Positions 53,081 to 63,167 of a stretch of 64,000 nucleotides of DNA are shown here, one piece after another. This DNA comes from Brevibacterium antiquum (GTDB taxonomy: Bacteria; Actinomycetota; Actinomycetes; Actinomycetales; Brevibacteriaceae), in assembly GCF_016107655.1 (NCBI RefSeq), contig NZ_JABASX010000005.1, forward strand, positions 1 to 64,000. The letters run 5' to 3'. The position numbers were made by a program, and so were the translations under genes. Position 1 is the first letter of the stretch; each line of letters starts with the position of its first letter. The notes below the pieces were generated by a model. It was not told the origin of the DNA, did no database searches, and saw only the letters and a list, made by a program, of their open reading frames with translations.

Positions 53081-54078
53081 CACGGCTCCTCGGTCCGCGC
53101 GGCTACCGGTATCTGAGTCTGCGGGGCGTCCTGTGCCCCGGGCACCGGGCTGTCGAGGATCTCTCGGGCCAGCGCTTCGTCGACGATGGCGACATCGAGG
53201 ATTCCGGCGGCGCAGGCTGCACGGACGGCCTCGGCGCGCTGTGCTCCGCGAGCCACACCGACGGTGGTCGCTGCGCTGCGCAGCTGGTCCAAGGTGACGG
53301 CGATGACACGATCGTCGATCGTGTCGACCTCGGCCCCGGCAGCATCGAAGAGGCGCCCGGAGGCTTCGGCCACCGCACCATCGGCCAGCCCTGCCGCTCG
53401 CTGCTCTGGGCTGCATTTCTCCCAGACCGAGGACTGTTCCTGCGCCCACGCGGCGACCGAGATGACCGCGAGGTCGAGATCGTCTGCGGCAGAGAGGGCA
53501 CTGGAGATCTCGGGCAGAGCACTGAGATCTGCCGCGGTATCCGCCTCGGTGACCAGCAGGGGCGCCGGCAGTCGAACCATGGTCACGGCGGCATCCTGTC
53601 CCAACCGAGCGAAGATCCCGGCGCTGGGCCGATGCGAACCGAGTTGAAGCGCACCGGCGAGCTGGACGATTGTGCAGCGAGGGAGTGCGGGGGCGAATTC
53701 TGCTGCTGCGTCGAGTGTGCGCGACCAGGCCAGTCCGATGCGCATCCCCGGGCGGGCGTGACGATCGACGTAGGAAAGCGCGGCACGACCCATTCGCTGT
53801 GCGGCGTGGGTCTCGTGTTCGAACTCGACGATGACGGCCGACCTCAGCCCGAGCGCGGCAGCGAGCCGTTCGGCTCTGCCGTCCTCGTCGGCGGCATCGG
53901 CTTCGATCGAGATCGTGACGACTCCGCTGTCAACGGCCTCTTGCAGCAGACGAGCGATCTGGAACCGGCTGAGTCCGTGCGCTTTGGCCAACTCCACCTT
54001 CGAGCTGCCCTGGACATAATGCTCTCTGGCCAGTTGAGCCAGGAACCGGCGGTGTCTGGCGGTGGGTGCTGTGCTCAT
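53080..54078 (-). CDS. SorC-family transcriptional regulator of the polyol locus
   Basis: A 332-residue regulator with an N-terminal helix-turn-helix (YVQGSSKVELAKAHGLSRFQ, IARLLQEAVDSGVV) and a C-terminal sugar-phosphate-binding domain of the SorC type (RIGLAWSRTLDAAAEFAPAL; VGVARGAQRAEAVRAACAAG). It is transcribed with xylB and the ABC ATPase, and is divergent from the binding-protein operon. It most likely binds the repeats between 54.13 and 54.21 kb and responds to a phosphorylated sugar such as xylulose-5-P (inference). Confidence 0.9.
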   Translation of the reverse strand: MSTAPTARHRRFLAQLAREHYVQGSSKVELAKAHGLSRFQIARLLQEAVDSGVVTISIEADAADEDGRAERLAAALGLRSAVIVEFEHETHAAQRMGRAALSYVDRHARPGMRIGLAWSRTLDAAAEFAPALPRCTIVQLAGALQLGSHRPSAGIFARLGQDAAVTMVRLPAPLLVTEADTAADLSALPEISSALSAADDLDLAVISVAAWAQEQSSVWEKCSPEQRAAGLADGAVAEASGRLFDAAGAEVDTIDDRVIAVTLDQLRSAATTVGVARGAQRAEAVRAACAAGILDVAIVDEALAREILDSPVPGAQDAPQTQIPVAARTEEP

Positions 54079-54131
54079 GACTCTCCCCTTACGAACTCAC
54101 GGAGACCACACTCACAGCGACCAGTCTGCCA

Positions 54132-54206
54132 CTCATATGTGATCTATTGCACATCTGATCAGATTATGACACAGTATTGCACATGTGAGCACGGATGCTC
54201 ATATGT
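54132..54206. promoter_or_regulatory. Operator cluster between sorC-like regulator and binding-protein gene
   Basis: The interval holds repeated words: TATTGCACAT at 54145 and again at 54175, exactly 30 bp apart; CTCATATGT at 54132 and 54198; a perfect 12-bp palindrome ATCTGATCAGAT at 54153-54164; and an inverted pair CACATGTGAGC/GCTCATATGT around 54181-54206. This is the pattern of multiple sites for one regulator. Confidence 0.65.
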
Positions 54207-54207
54207 A
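54178..54207 (+). promoter_or_regulatory. Predicted promoter of the binding-protein operon (TTGCAC-N18-TATGTA)
   Basis: TTGCAC (54178-54183) and TATGTA (54202-54207) are 18 nt apart and lie within the operator cluster. The leader to the ATG at 54269 contains GAAGG at the correct distance. Confidence 0.5.
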
Positions 54208-54268
54208 TTTCGTCAAGCACACCCGATGGCGGGCAGCAATCCCGCAATGACGAGGGAAGGCAATTACG

Positions 54269-55627
54269 ATGAAGCAGAAGATCACGGGCCGGGCTGTCAC
54301 AGCGGCGGCCATCGGAGTGGTCGGAGCACTCACACTCGCAGGGTGTGGTGGCGCCGGGGGAAGTTCGAGCGGCGGGGGCAACGAAGAAGTCAACGTTCTC
54401 ATGGTCAACAATCCGCAGATGCAGGACCTGCAGAAGCTCACCGCGGATCATTTCACCAGTGACACCGGCATCAAGGTCAACTACACGGTGCTGCCGGAGA
54501 ACGAAGTCCGCGCCAAAATCGGGCAGGAGTTCTCCGCGCAGGCCGGCAACTACGACGTGGCTTCGATGTCGAACTACGAAGTGCCGACCTACGCCGAGAA
54601 CGGGTGGCTGACCCCGATGGATGAAGGCGTCGTCGATGCCGAGGGATTCAATCAGGACGACATCCTCGCCCCGATGGCCGAATCGATGACCTACGAGGAC
54701 AAGATCTACGGAGAGCCGTTCTACGGGGAGGGATCCTTCCTGATGTACCGGAAGGACATCTTCGAGAAGGCTGGCGCGACGATGCCGGAGAATCCCACCT
54801 GGGACGAGGTCGCCGATCTGGCAGCGAAGGTCGACGGTGCCGAGAAGGGCACCAAGGGCATCTGCCTGCGCGGCCTGCCCGGATGGGGAGAGATGTTCGC
54901 GCCCCTGACCACTGTGGTCAATACCTTCGGCGGAACCTGGTTCGATGAGAACTGGGACGCACAGGTCGATTCCAAGGAGTTCAAGGAGGCGACGAACTTC
55001 TACGTCGATCTCATCAAGGACCACGGCGAATCGGGAGCACCACAGGCCGGTTACACCGAGTGTCTGACCAACCTCCAGCAGGGCAATGTGGCGATGTGGT
55101 ATGACTCGACGGCGGCAACAGGAACCCTCGAAGCCGATGACTCACCAGTCAAGGGCAAGATCGGCTATGTCGCCGCCCCGGTGAAGGAGACGAAGTCGAG
55201 TTCGTGGCTCTACACGTGGGCCTGGGGAATCCAGAAGGAAGGCAAGAACCAGGATGCCGCCAAGCAGTTCGTGGCCTGGGCCTCGTCACTGGCCTATGAA
55301 GAGACCGTCGCCGAAGAACTGGGCTGGCAGCACGTGCCCGCCGGCAAACGCACCTCGACCTATGAGAACCCGGACTACCAGAAGGCTGCGGAACCGTTCT
55401 ACAAGCAGACCGAGGACGCCATCAACTCGGCAGATCCGAAGAACCCCGGTGTGCAGCCGCGCCCGACTCTCGGAGTGCAGTTCGTGACCATTCCCGAATT
55501 CGCCGACCTGGCCACGGGCATCTCCGAGGACGTCAGCTCGGCGATAGCCGGACGCACCACGGTGGACAAGGCGCTTGAGAAGGGACAGAAGGAAGCAGAG
55601 AAGGTCGGAGACAAGTACAAGAAGTAA
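54269..55627 (+). CDS. Polyol/sugar ABC transporter substrate-binding lipoprotein
   Basis: Extracellular solute-binding protein of family 1, 452 residues. The signal peptide ends in the lipobox LTLAGCGG (Cys26), so it is anchored by lipid outside the membrane. The binding domain has VNYTVLPENEVRAKIGQEFS, YDVASMSNYEVPTYAENGW and GTWFDENWDAQVDSKEFKEA. It resembles SmoE/MtlE-type polyol binding proteins. First gene of the rightward operon. Confidence 0.93.
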   Translation: MKQKITGRAVTAAAIGVVGALTLAGCGGAGGSSSGGGNEEVNVLMVNNPQMQDLQKLTADHFTSDTGIKVNYTVLPENEVRAKIGQEFSAQAGNYDVASMSNYEVPTYAENGWLTPMDEGVVDAEGFNQDDILAPMAESMTYEDKIYGEPFYGEGSFLMYRKDIFEKAGATMPENPTWDEVADLAAKVDGAEKGTKGICLRGLPGWGEMFAPLTTVVNTFGGTWFDENWDAQVDSKEFKEATNFYVDLIKDHGESGAPQAGYTECLTNLQQGNVAMWYDSTAATGTLEADDSPVKGKIGYVAAPVKETKSSSWLYTWAWGIQKEGKNQDAAKQFVAWASSLAYEETVAEELGWQHVPAGKRTSTYENPDYQKAAEPFYKQTEDAINSADPKNPGVQPRPTLGVQFVTIPEFADLATGISEDVSSAIAGRTTVDKALEKGQKEAEKVGDKYKK

Positions 55628-55704
55628 CAGAAGCGCCGGGCGGAGGCGTTCGCGTCTCCGCCCAGGCGCCCGGCCCCACTGCCACCCATCACCGGAGGTT
55701 GTCC

Positions 55705-56655
55705 ATGTCAGCTCCTGCGCAAGATCGCCGCACTCAGGCGGCGCCCGCGCCCACATCGCCCAGACCCGCATCCTCGAGCGCTCGAGAGCGGTGGTCGCGG
55801 CGAGTCCCCATGCTGCCGGCGCTGATCTTCGTCATCCTCGTCACGCAGATTCCCTTCGCGATCACGATCGTCATCTCGTTCATGAAGTGGAATGCCGCCT
55901 ATCCCGATGACATCAGCTTCGGCACCCTGCAGAACTACATCACCGTCTTCACGAATGCGGACCTGCTGCGCGCGGTGTTCGTCACCATCGGGCTCACCGT
56001 CTCGGTCGTGCTGGTCTCGGCGGTGCTGGGTCTGGCCATCGCGCTTCTCCTTGACCGGAAGTTCATCGGCCGCGGGTTCGTGCGCACGCTGATGATCACC
56101 CCGTTCCTGATCGTGCCCGTGGCTGCGGCGCTGCTGTTCAAGCATGCGATCTTCAACCCGTCCTACGGATTGGTCAACGGGCTGCTGACCAGCGTCTTCG
56201 GTGAGAACGCCCCGCAACCGGATCTGATGAGCACCTATCCGCTGCTGGGAATCGGAATCGTCCTCGTCTGGCAGTGGACCCCGTTCATGATGCTCATCAT
56301 GCTGGCGGGTCTGCAGTCGCGTCCCATGGACGTCTACGAGGCGGCACTGGTCGACGGCGCCGGACCGGGTCAGACATTCCGATTCATCACGTTGCCGCAC
56401 CTGCGCCGCTATATCGAACTCGCGGCGCTGCTCGGCACCATCTACATCGTGCAGAACTTCGACACCGTCTTCACGATGACCTCGGGCGGACTCGGAACCG
56501 CGAATCTGCCCTATGTCATCTACCAGGAATTCTTCGTGGCCCAAGACTATGGAGTCGCCTCCGCCGTTGGCGTCATCGTCGTCATCGCCTCACTTGTCAT
56601 CGCGACCTTCGCGCTGCGAACCGCGTCCACTCTGCTCAAGGAGGAGAACTCATGA
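55705..56655 (+). CDS. Polyol/sugar ABC transporter permease 1
   Basis: MalF-type permease, 316 residues with six TM helices. After a Pro/Ala/Arg-rich N terminus come LPALIFVILVTQIPFAITIV and VVLVSAVLGLAIALLLDRKF; the EAA coupling loop is YEAALVDGAGPGQTFRFITL. The ATG at 55705 has GGAGG 6 nt upstream; the in-frame TTG at 55699 is not needed. It ends in a 4-nt overlap with permease 2. Confidence 0.93.
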   Translation: MSAPAQDRRTQAAPAPTSPRPASSSARERWSRRVPMLPALIFVILVTQIPFAITIVISFMKWNAAYPDDISFGTLQNYITVFTNADLLRAVFVTIGLTVSVVLVSAVLGLAIALLLDRKFIGRGFVRTLMITPFLIVPVAAALLFKHAIFNPSYGLVNGLLTSVFGENAPQPDLMSTYPLLGIGIVLVWQWTPFMMLIMLAGLQSRPMDVYEAALVDGAGPGQTFRFITLPHLRRYIELAALLGTIYIVQNFDTVFTMTSGGLGTANLPYVIYQEFFVAQDYGVASAVGVIVVIASLVIATFALRTASTLLKEENS

Positions 56656-57574
56656 GCACCCCAGACATCACGGCCACCACCCCAGACATCACGGCCTCGC
56701 CAGGAGCCGAACGTTCCCGGCAGAAGGCGAGGGCGCAGAGACGCCCGGGTCAGCGCCGAATCGGCAAGGTCCTGCTCGGTCTCTTGGCCTGGCTGGTCGG
56801 CCTCCTCTTCGTGTCCCCGCTGCTGTGGATGCTGCTGACCAGCCTGCATGCCGAGACCGACGCCTCGACGAACCCGCCCAGCTTCTTCGCGCCGCTGACG
56901 CTGGAGTCCTATTCCAACTTCTTCGGCGGCGGCAGCGGCGCGAGTCCCTGGCCCGCCCTGATCAATTCGGCGGTTGCGGCGATCGTGTCCACCCTCATCG
57001 TCTTGGTTCTGTCGACCATGGCCGCGTACTCGCTGGCCATCCGTCGGATCCAACGCTGGTCGGATGTGCTCTTCTTCCTGCTCTCGACCAAGATGCTGCC
57101 GATGGTCGCGGGTCTGCTGCCCGTCTATCTGGTCGCGCAGGCATTGGGCATCCTCGACACCTGGCTCCTGCTCATCATCATCTACTCGGCGATGAACATG
57201 CCCATCGCCGTGTGGATGATGCGATCATTCCTCGCCGAGGTGCCGATTGAGGTGCTCGAGGCCGCTGAGCTCGACGGTGCCCGGCTTCCTCGTGTGTTCA
57301 TGCAGATTCTGCTGCCCCTGACCGCACCGGGACTCGCGGCCACGGCCCTCATCTGCTTCATCTTCTCGTGGAACGAGCTGCTCTTCGCCAATGTCCTGAC
57401 CTCGACGGCGGCATCGACGGCGCCCGTGTTCCTCACCAGCTTCGTCACCTCCCAGGGGCTGTTCCTGTCCCAGGTGTGCGCGGCCTCGCTGATCATTTCG
57501 GTGCCTGTGCTCGTCGCCGGCATCGCCGCCCAGGACAAACTCGTCCAGGGCCTGTCGATGGGTGCGGTGAAGTG

Positions 57575-57575
<1 letters not shown>
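56652..57575 (+). CDS. Polyol/sugar ABC transporter permease 2
   Basis: MalG-type permease, 307 residues with six TM helices and the EAA loop LEAAELDGARLPRVFMQILL. The N terminus MSTPDITATTPDITASPG is encoded by a 21-bp duplication (56658-56699) and precedes a basic Arg/Gln segment. It overlaps permease 1 (ATGA) and abuts the dehydrogenase gene. Confidence 0.93.
56658..56699. repeat. 21-bp in-frame duplication at the permease 2 start
   Basis: ACCCCAGACATCACGGCCACC at 56658-56678 is repeated at 56679-56699 with two changes at its end. It encodes TPDITAT and TPDITAS. Confidence 0.88.
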
Positions 57576-59125
<1,550 letters not shown>

Positions 59126-59214
59126 GGCGGCACCGAAGTCCGAAACAGCGCCGACGTCCGAAGCAGCGGTGGCACGCCCTGTGCGCGTTCAACCGTAGGT
59201 TCATCTTCGACGAT

Positions 59215-59220
59215 TAGCAT
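59215..59220 (+). promoter_or_regulatory. -10 box TAGCAT, leaderless start of the GH3 gene
   Basis: TAGCAT ends 6 nt before the ATG at 59227. Confidence 0.5.
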
Positions 59221-59226
59221 GGTGCT

Positions 59227-60861
59227 ATGCGCTCCAGACTTGGCATCATCGCTGCAACCGCCGTGCTCGCCCTGACCGGTTGCTCCGGGGGAACGTCCGA
59301 CCCACAACCGGAGAAGACCGGGGAAGCCGGAGCCCAGCAATCGGCCCAGAAGGCCGAACCTGAAAAGGCCGCCGAGCCCGCAGACATCGGCCCCGCTGAC
59401 TTCGCCGACGAGGCGAAGGAGATCGTCGAATCGTTCTCCGACGATGAGCTGGCCGGGTCCCTCATCATCGGCACCTGGTCGGGCACCGACACCCAGACCG
59501 GGGTCAATCTGCTGAAGAACAACGACCTCGGCGGGGTCATCGTCATGGCCGACAATCTGCCCGAGAATCCGACTCCCGACCAGGTCAAGGGTGTCACCGA
59601 AGCAGTCAACGGCGCACGTTCGAAGGGACAGCCCGTGTCGATCGGCGTCGATCAGGAGGGCGGTCCGGTCTCGCGGCTCGGCACCGGCGCGCTGCCGTTC
59701 CCACCGCTGATGGCGCTCTCAGCCACCGAGGATCCCGAACTGACGCAGACCGCGACCAAGGTGCAGGGCCAGAACCTCACCGACCTGGGCTTCACCATCG
59801 ATTTCGCCCCCGACGCCGATGTCACAACCGGTGAGAAGGACGTGGCCATCAACGTACGTTCGGCCGGTGACGATCACAAGGCCGCCGCCGAGGTGGTCGC
59901 CCAAGCCGCGACCGGATACCACCTCGGCGGTGTCGCCAGCTCCGCGAAGCACTTCCCCGGCCACGGTCGACTTCACGTCGACTCCCACGAAAGCCTGCCG
60001 GTGTCGAAGAAGAGCATCAAGGAACTCGAGGACACGGACCTGCTGCCGTTCAAGTCCGCCGTCAAGGCCGGCATCCCGATGGTGATGATGGGACACATCG
60101 GCCTGCCGGATGCGAAGACGACGCCGGCAACGCTGAATGAGAAGGCGTACAAGTCACTGCGGGACACGCTCGACTTCGACGGAGTCATTATCACCGACGC
60201 CCTCAACATGAAGGCCGTGGACCAGAACCAGAGCGGGAAGGAGACTGTCAAGGCACTGTCCGCCGGCGCGGATCTCGCGCTGATGCCACCGGATTCTGCC
60301 GCCGCACAGAAGGCGGTGGTCAAGGCCATGGAGGACGGTGACCTGAAGAAGTCCGATCTGCAGAAGAAGGCAGAGCGCGTGGTGGCGATGCAGCTGGCCA
60401 CCGCCGAGACCCAGAAGACGGTGACCGGCGATTCCGGTGGGGACGACTCCGGGCCAACCGGTTCCGAGAATCCGCAGAAGGTCCTCACCGATGTGGCCGA
60501 GAAATCACTGACGGTCCTCAAGGGGGAGTGCGCATTCGAGGGCACCGACTCGATCTCCATCGTCGGCGGCAGCGAGAAGGAGAAGACCGAATTGACCAAG
60601 GCGGCCAAGGACGCGGGTCTCACAGTCGGCTCCGGTGGGACGAGCGTGAGCCTGAGCCCGGAGTCCTCCGCCGAGGTGGCAGTCGGCACCGCTGCACCGT
60701 GGACGATGCGCAATACCTCGGCACAGTCGGTCATCACGGCCTATGACAGCAATCCCAATGCGCTGAAGGCCGTGGCGAAATGGCTCAAGGGCGATCTCAG
60801 AGCCTCAGGCAAGCTGCCCGTCGACTACGACGGAAGCGATAAGGCCCCGGACTGCAGCTGA
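59227..60861 (+). CDS. Glycoside hydrolase family 3 lipoprotein (NagZ-like)
   Basis: Probable beta-N-acetylhexosaminidase acting on peptidoglycan fragments outside the cell. The 544-residue protein has a lipoprotein signal ending LALTGC (Cys19) and a charged linker. The GH3 barrel has VSIGVDQEGGPVSRLG, the NagZ catalytic-loop motif SSAKHFPGHGRLHVDSHESL and the nucleophile region GVIITDALNMKAV. From about residue 415 a second domain, weakly like the GH3 C-terminal domain, follows. The nearby NlpC/P60 gene suggests a shared cell-wall turnover theme. Confidence 0.92.
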   Translation: MRSRLGIIAATAVLALTGCSGGTSDPQPEKTGEAGAQQSAQKAEPEKAAEPADIGPADFADEAKEIVESFSDDELAGSLIIGTWSGTDTQTGVNLLKNNDLGGVIVMADNLPENPTPDQVKGVTEAVNGARSKGQPVSIGVDQEGGPVSRLGTGALPFPPLMALSATEDPELTQTATKVQGQNLTDLGFTIDFAPDADVTTGEKDVAINVRSAGDDHKAAAEVVAQAATGYHLGGVASSAKHFPGHGRLHVDSHESLPVSKKSIKELEDTDLLPFKSAVKAGIPMVMMGHIGLPDAKTTPATLNEKAYKSLRDTLDFDGVIITDALNMKAVDQNQSGKETVKALSAGADLALMPPDSAAAQKAVVKAMEDGDLKKSDLQKKAERVVAMQLATAETQKTVTGDSGGDDSGPTGSENPQKVLTDVAEKSLTVLKGECAFEGTDSISIVGGSEKEKTELTKAAKDAGLTVGSGGTSVSLSPESSAEVAVGTAAPWTMRNTSAQSVITAYDSNPNALKAVAKWLKGDLRASGKLPVDYDGSDKAPDCS

Positions 60862-60918
60862 GGCAGCGCCCCCGACCGCAGCAGCGCCCCGGACAGCAGC
60901 AGCGCGGCAGGGCACGAA

Positions 60919-60962
60919 AAACCCCTCGTCCGGCTGGGACCATCAAGGCGGACGAGGGGTTT
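60919..60962. terminator. Bidirectional terminator between GH3 and NlpC/P60 genes
   Basis: Perfect 14-bp arms (60919-60932 and 60949-60962) with a 16-nt loop. A T-run follows on both strands, better on the minus strand (five T), so it ends both convergent genes. Confidence 0.9.
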
Positions 60963-60977
60963 CTTCGTATAACCGGA

Positions 60978-61847
60978 TCAGAGAACGCGAATGAAGGTGA
61001 CGTCACCCATCCAGCTGTAGCTGCGCTTCGAGGTGCCTGACCCTGGTGAGCCGGCATCGTACATCTGTCCATCACCGGCGTAGATGCCGACGTGACCTGG
61101 GTGCCAGATGAGGTCACCGGGCTTGGCCTCCGACTGGGAGACGACCTGGCCTGCGGCCTTCTGTCCACCCGAGTTGCGAGGCAGATCGACACCGACCTTG
61201 CCGTAGACCCACTTGGTGTAACCGGAGCAGTCCCAGCCGCTCTGCGAGGTTCCGCCGTAGACATAGGGCGTGCCGGTTCCCTTCTCTGCCCAGCTCATGA
61301 CCTGCTCCGCCTTGGAGCCGTCCATTGAGCCTGCATCGGAACCGGAGTCCTTGCTCTCGCCCTTGTCCTCGTCGCCGGAGTCCGAAGAACCGGTGTTGGC
61401 GGAGTCGTCCTCTGCGGGTTCTGGAGCCGGAGCAGCCTCGTCGGCTGGTTCGTCTTCGGCGGTCTCGACGGGTTCTGGCTTCGGCTTCGGCTTCGGTTTG
61501 GGAGCGGCCTCAGCAGTGATGTTCTCGACGTCGATGCCGATGGAGGCGCCCTGCTTCTTGTCCTTGTCCTGAGAAGACGAGCCTTCGCCCGCAGCGACGG
61601 TCGCCGACTGGTTCTTGAACTCGACCTGTGTCTGAGCTTCTGACTCCGCGGAGACTGAGGCCTTGTCGTCGGCCCCTTGCCCTGCTGCCGGAAGAACGGC
61701 TGCGGTGAGCAGGCCACCGCTGGCAGCGACAACGGCTGCACGGCGTCCGAAGACGGCGGAGTTGGCGTTCAGGATATCGGTCAGTTCGGTCAAGGGGGTC
61801 TTGACCTTGGCTTCTGCGGCTCGGCGGCCATGCTGCTTATTTGCCAC
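60978..61847 (-). CDS. C40-family NlpC/P60 peptidoglycan endopeptidase
   Basis: Secreted 289-residue cell-wall hydrolase. A twin-arginine-like/long signal region with FGRRAAVVAASGGLLTAAVL is followed by a low-complexity linker of about 90 residues (KPKPKPKPEPVETAEDEP, then Ser/Asp/Gly-rich), and the C-terminal NlpC/P60 domain. The catalytic cysteine is in SQSGWDCSGYTKWVYG (~206) and the histidine in LIWHPGHVGIYAGDGQ. It probably cleaves peptide stems near D-Glu-mDAP-type bonds (family knowledge). A long regulatory region lies upstream. Confidence 0.92.
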   Translation of the reverse strand: MANKQHGRRAAEAKVKTPLTELTDILNANSAVFGRRAAVVAASGGLLTAAVLPAAGQGADDKASVSAESEAQTQVEFKNQSATVAAGEGSSSQDKDKKQGASIGIDVENITAEAAPKPKPKPKPEPVETAEDEPADEAAPAPEPAEDDSANTGSSDSGDEDKGESKDSGSDAGSMDGSKAEQVMSWAEKGTGTPYVYGGTSQSGWDCSGYTKWVYGKVGVDLPRNSGGQKAAGQVVSQSEAKPGDLIWHPGHVGIYAGDGQMYDAGSPGSGTSKRSYSWMGDVTFIRVL

Positions 61848-61935
61848 GTTTTCCTCTCGTCACCTATTGGAAGAATCCCAACCGCCACTTTCGGTCCTTA
61901 GTGATTTCACATCGAGCGTGGCGTGCGGTTCTCGC

Positions 61936-61969
61936 TGTGAAGTCGGCACTCTCGCGACCGACCTTCACA
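61936..61969 (-). other. Hairpin in the NlpC/P60 leader
   Basis: TGTGAAGTCGG (61936-61946) and CCGACCTTCACA (61958-61969) pair over 11 bp with one bulged base. Smaller hairpins follow towards the gene (for example TTGG/CCAA near 61866-61880). Together they suggest a structured 5' leader. Confidence 0.45.
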
Positions 61970-61971
61970 AC

Positions 61972-62175
61972 TGTAACCAATCAGTGACCTAATGTCACGT
62001 TTTCGTTACATTGGACGAGAAGTTTTCATGGAAGTGTGTAACAGTGCAGGTCAGAAGCCTTCTTAGCGTTGAAGTTTCTGTAACAGTCGCGCGTTTGCCT
62101 GGCGTTGCCCGGTGGTGATATGACCTATCTCTCGTCATCTTCCTCGCCTGTATGTAACAAATCGGCCTATGTAAC
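61972..62175. promoter_or_regulatory. Cluster of six TGTAAC boxes upstream of the NlpC/P60 gene
   Basis: TGTAAC occurs at 61972, 62037, 62079, 62153 and 62170, and inverted at 62005-62010, all within the 434-bp gene-free stretch 61848-62281. An additional inverted repeat GTGAC-CTAAT-GTCAC lies at 61984-61998. Distances of 32-33 bp between three of them place boxes on one helix face. A regulator of cell-wall hydrolases such as MtrA is the best candidate. Confidence 0.6.
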
Positions 62176-62281
62176 AGACCGAAAATGACATTTCTGCGAC
62201 GAAGGATGCCCACTCGAGAACGAGGGCAGAAGTTCGACTCAAGGGCAGGAGCTCGACTATGCGGGTGAGGCCGGTGGGTCC

Positions 62282-63118
62282 TCAGGCTCCAGTTGCGACC
62301 GGGCGGGCAGGATCGGATGACCAACCCGACCAGCTGGCTGGATAGAGGCTCGTCTCGACACCGAGGGTCGCCAGCGCCAAGGCATTGTGGCAGGCGCTGA
62401 CGCCTGAACCGCAGTAGACGCCGACGGGCTGGTCGAGAGCGCCGAGGGCCGAGAAGCGCGATCGCAGGGACTCCTCGTCGAGGAACTTTCCGTCTGCGAT
62501 GTTGTCGCTGGCGGGCGCGCTCGTGGCACCGGGAATGTGGCCGGCCTGTGAGTCGAGCGGCTCGGTCTCTCCGCGGAAACGTTCGCCGGCGCGGGCATCG
62601 AGCAGGACCCCTGTCCATGCTGCTGCCGCGTCGGCGTCGATGACGGGCATCGAATCAGGGGAGATCGTCACGGTGCTCGGCTGTACGGGGTCACCGGCTC
62701 CGGTGGCCAATTCGCCTCCGGCGGCAGCGAAGGCCTGCAGGCCGCCGTCGAGGACACGTGCCTTCATTCCCGCCCACTGCAGCAGCCACCAGGCGCGCGC
62801 GGCGCCCTGGCCCGAGTTGTCGTCATAGACGACGACGTCGGTGAGCTGGTCGATGCCCCAGGCCCGGACCTGGTCCTGGAATGCCTCGGCAGTCGGCAGC
62901 GGGTGTCGTCCCGCTGTGGGGTCAGTCTCGGAGTGTGCGGCGAGTTCGGTGTCCATGTCGACGTAGATGGCTCCAGGAATGTGCCCGGCGGTGAAGTCGT
63001 CACGGCCATCGGGCTTCTGCAGTGTCCAGCGGACGTCGAGCAGCCTCGGCGTGGATCCGTCATCGGAGAGGCGAGCGAGGAGTTCGTCGGCGGTGATGAG
63101 AACGTCGGAGCGGTTCAT
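62282..63118 (-). CDS. Sulfurtransferase (thiosulfate/3-mercaptopyruvate type, two rhodanese domains)
   Basis: A 278-residue tandem-rhodanese protein. The inactive N-terminal domain has PRLLDVRWTLQKPDGRDDF and GHIPGAIYVDMDTEL; the C-terminal domain has LLDARAGERFRGETEPLDSQ, AGHIPGATSAP and the active cysteine in VGVYCGSGVSACHNALAL. The CGSGVSA loop is seen in mercaptopyruvate and thiosulfate sulfurtransferases, and the substrate cannot be separated further. AGGAG lies 8 nt before the ATG. Confidence 0.93.
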   Translation of the reverse strand: MNRSDVLITADELLARLSDDGSTPRLLDVRWTLQKPDGRDDFTAGHIPGAIYVDMDTELAAHSETDPTAGRHPLPTAEAFQDQVRAWGIDQLTDVVVYDDNSGQGAARAWWLLQWAGMKARVLDGGLQAFAAAGGELATGAGDPVQPSTVTISPDSMPVIDADAAAAWTGVLLDARAGERFRGETEPLDSQAGHIPGATSAPASDNIADGKFLDEESLRSRFSALGALDQPVGVYCGSGVSACHNALALATLGVETSLYPASWSGWSSDPARPVATGA

Positions 63119-63167
63119 CGGGGATTCTCCTAGTGAGGTGAAGGGAGTTCAGCAGGGTTGGGGCGGA

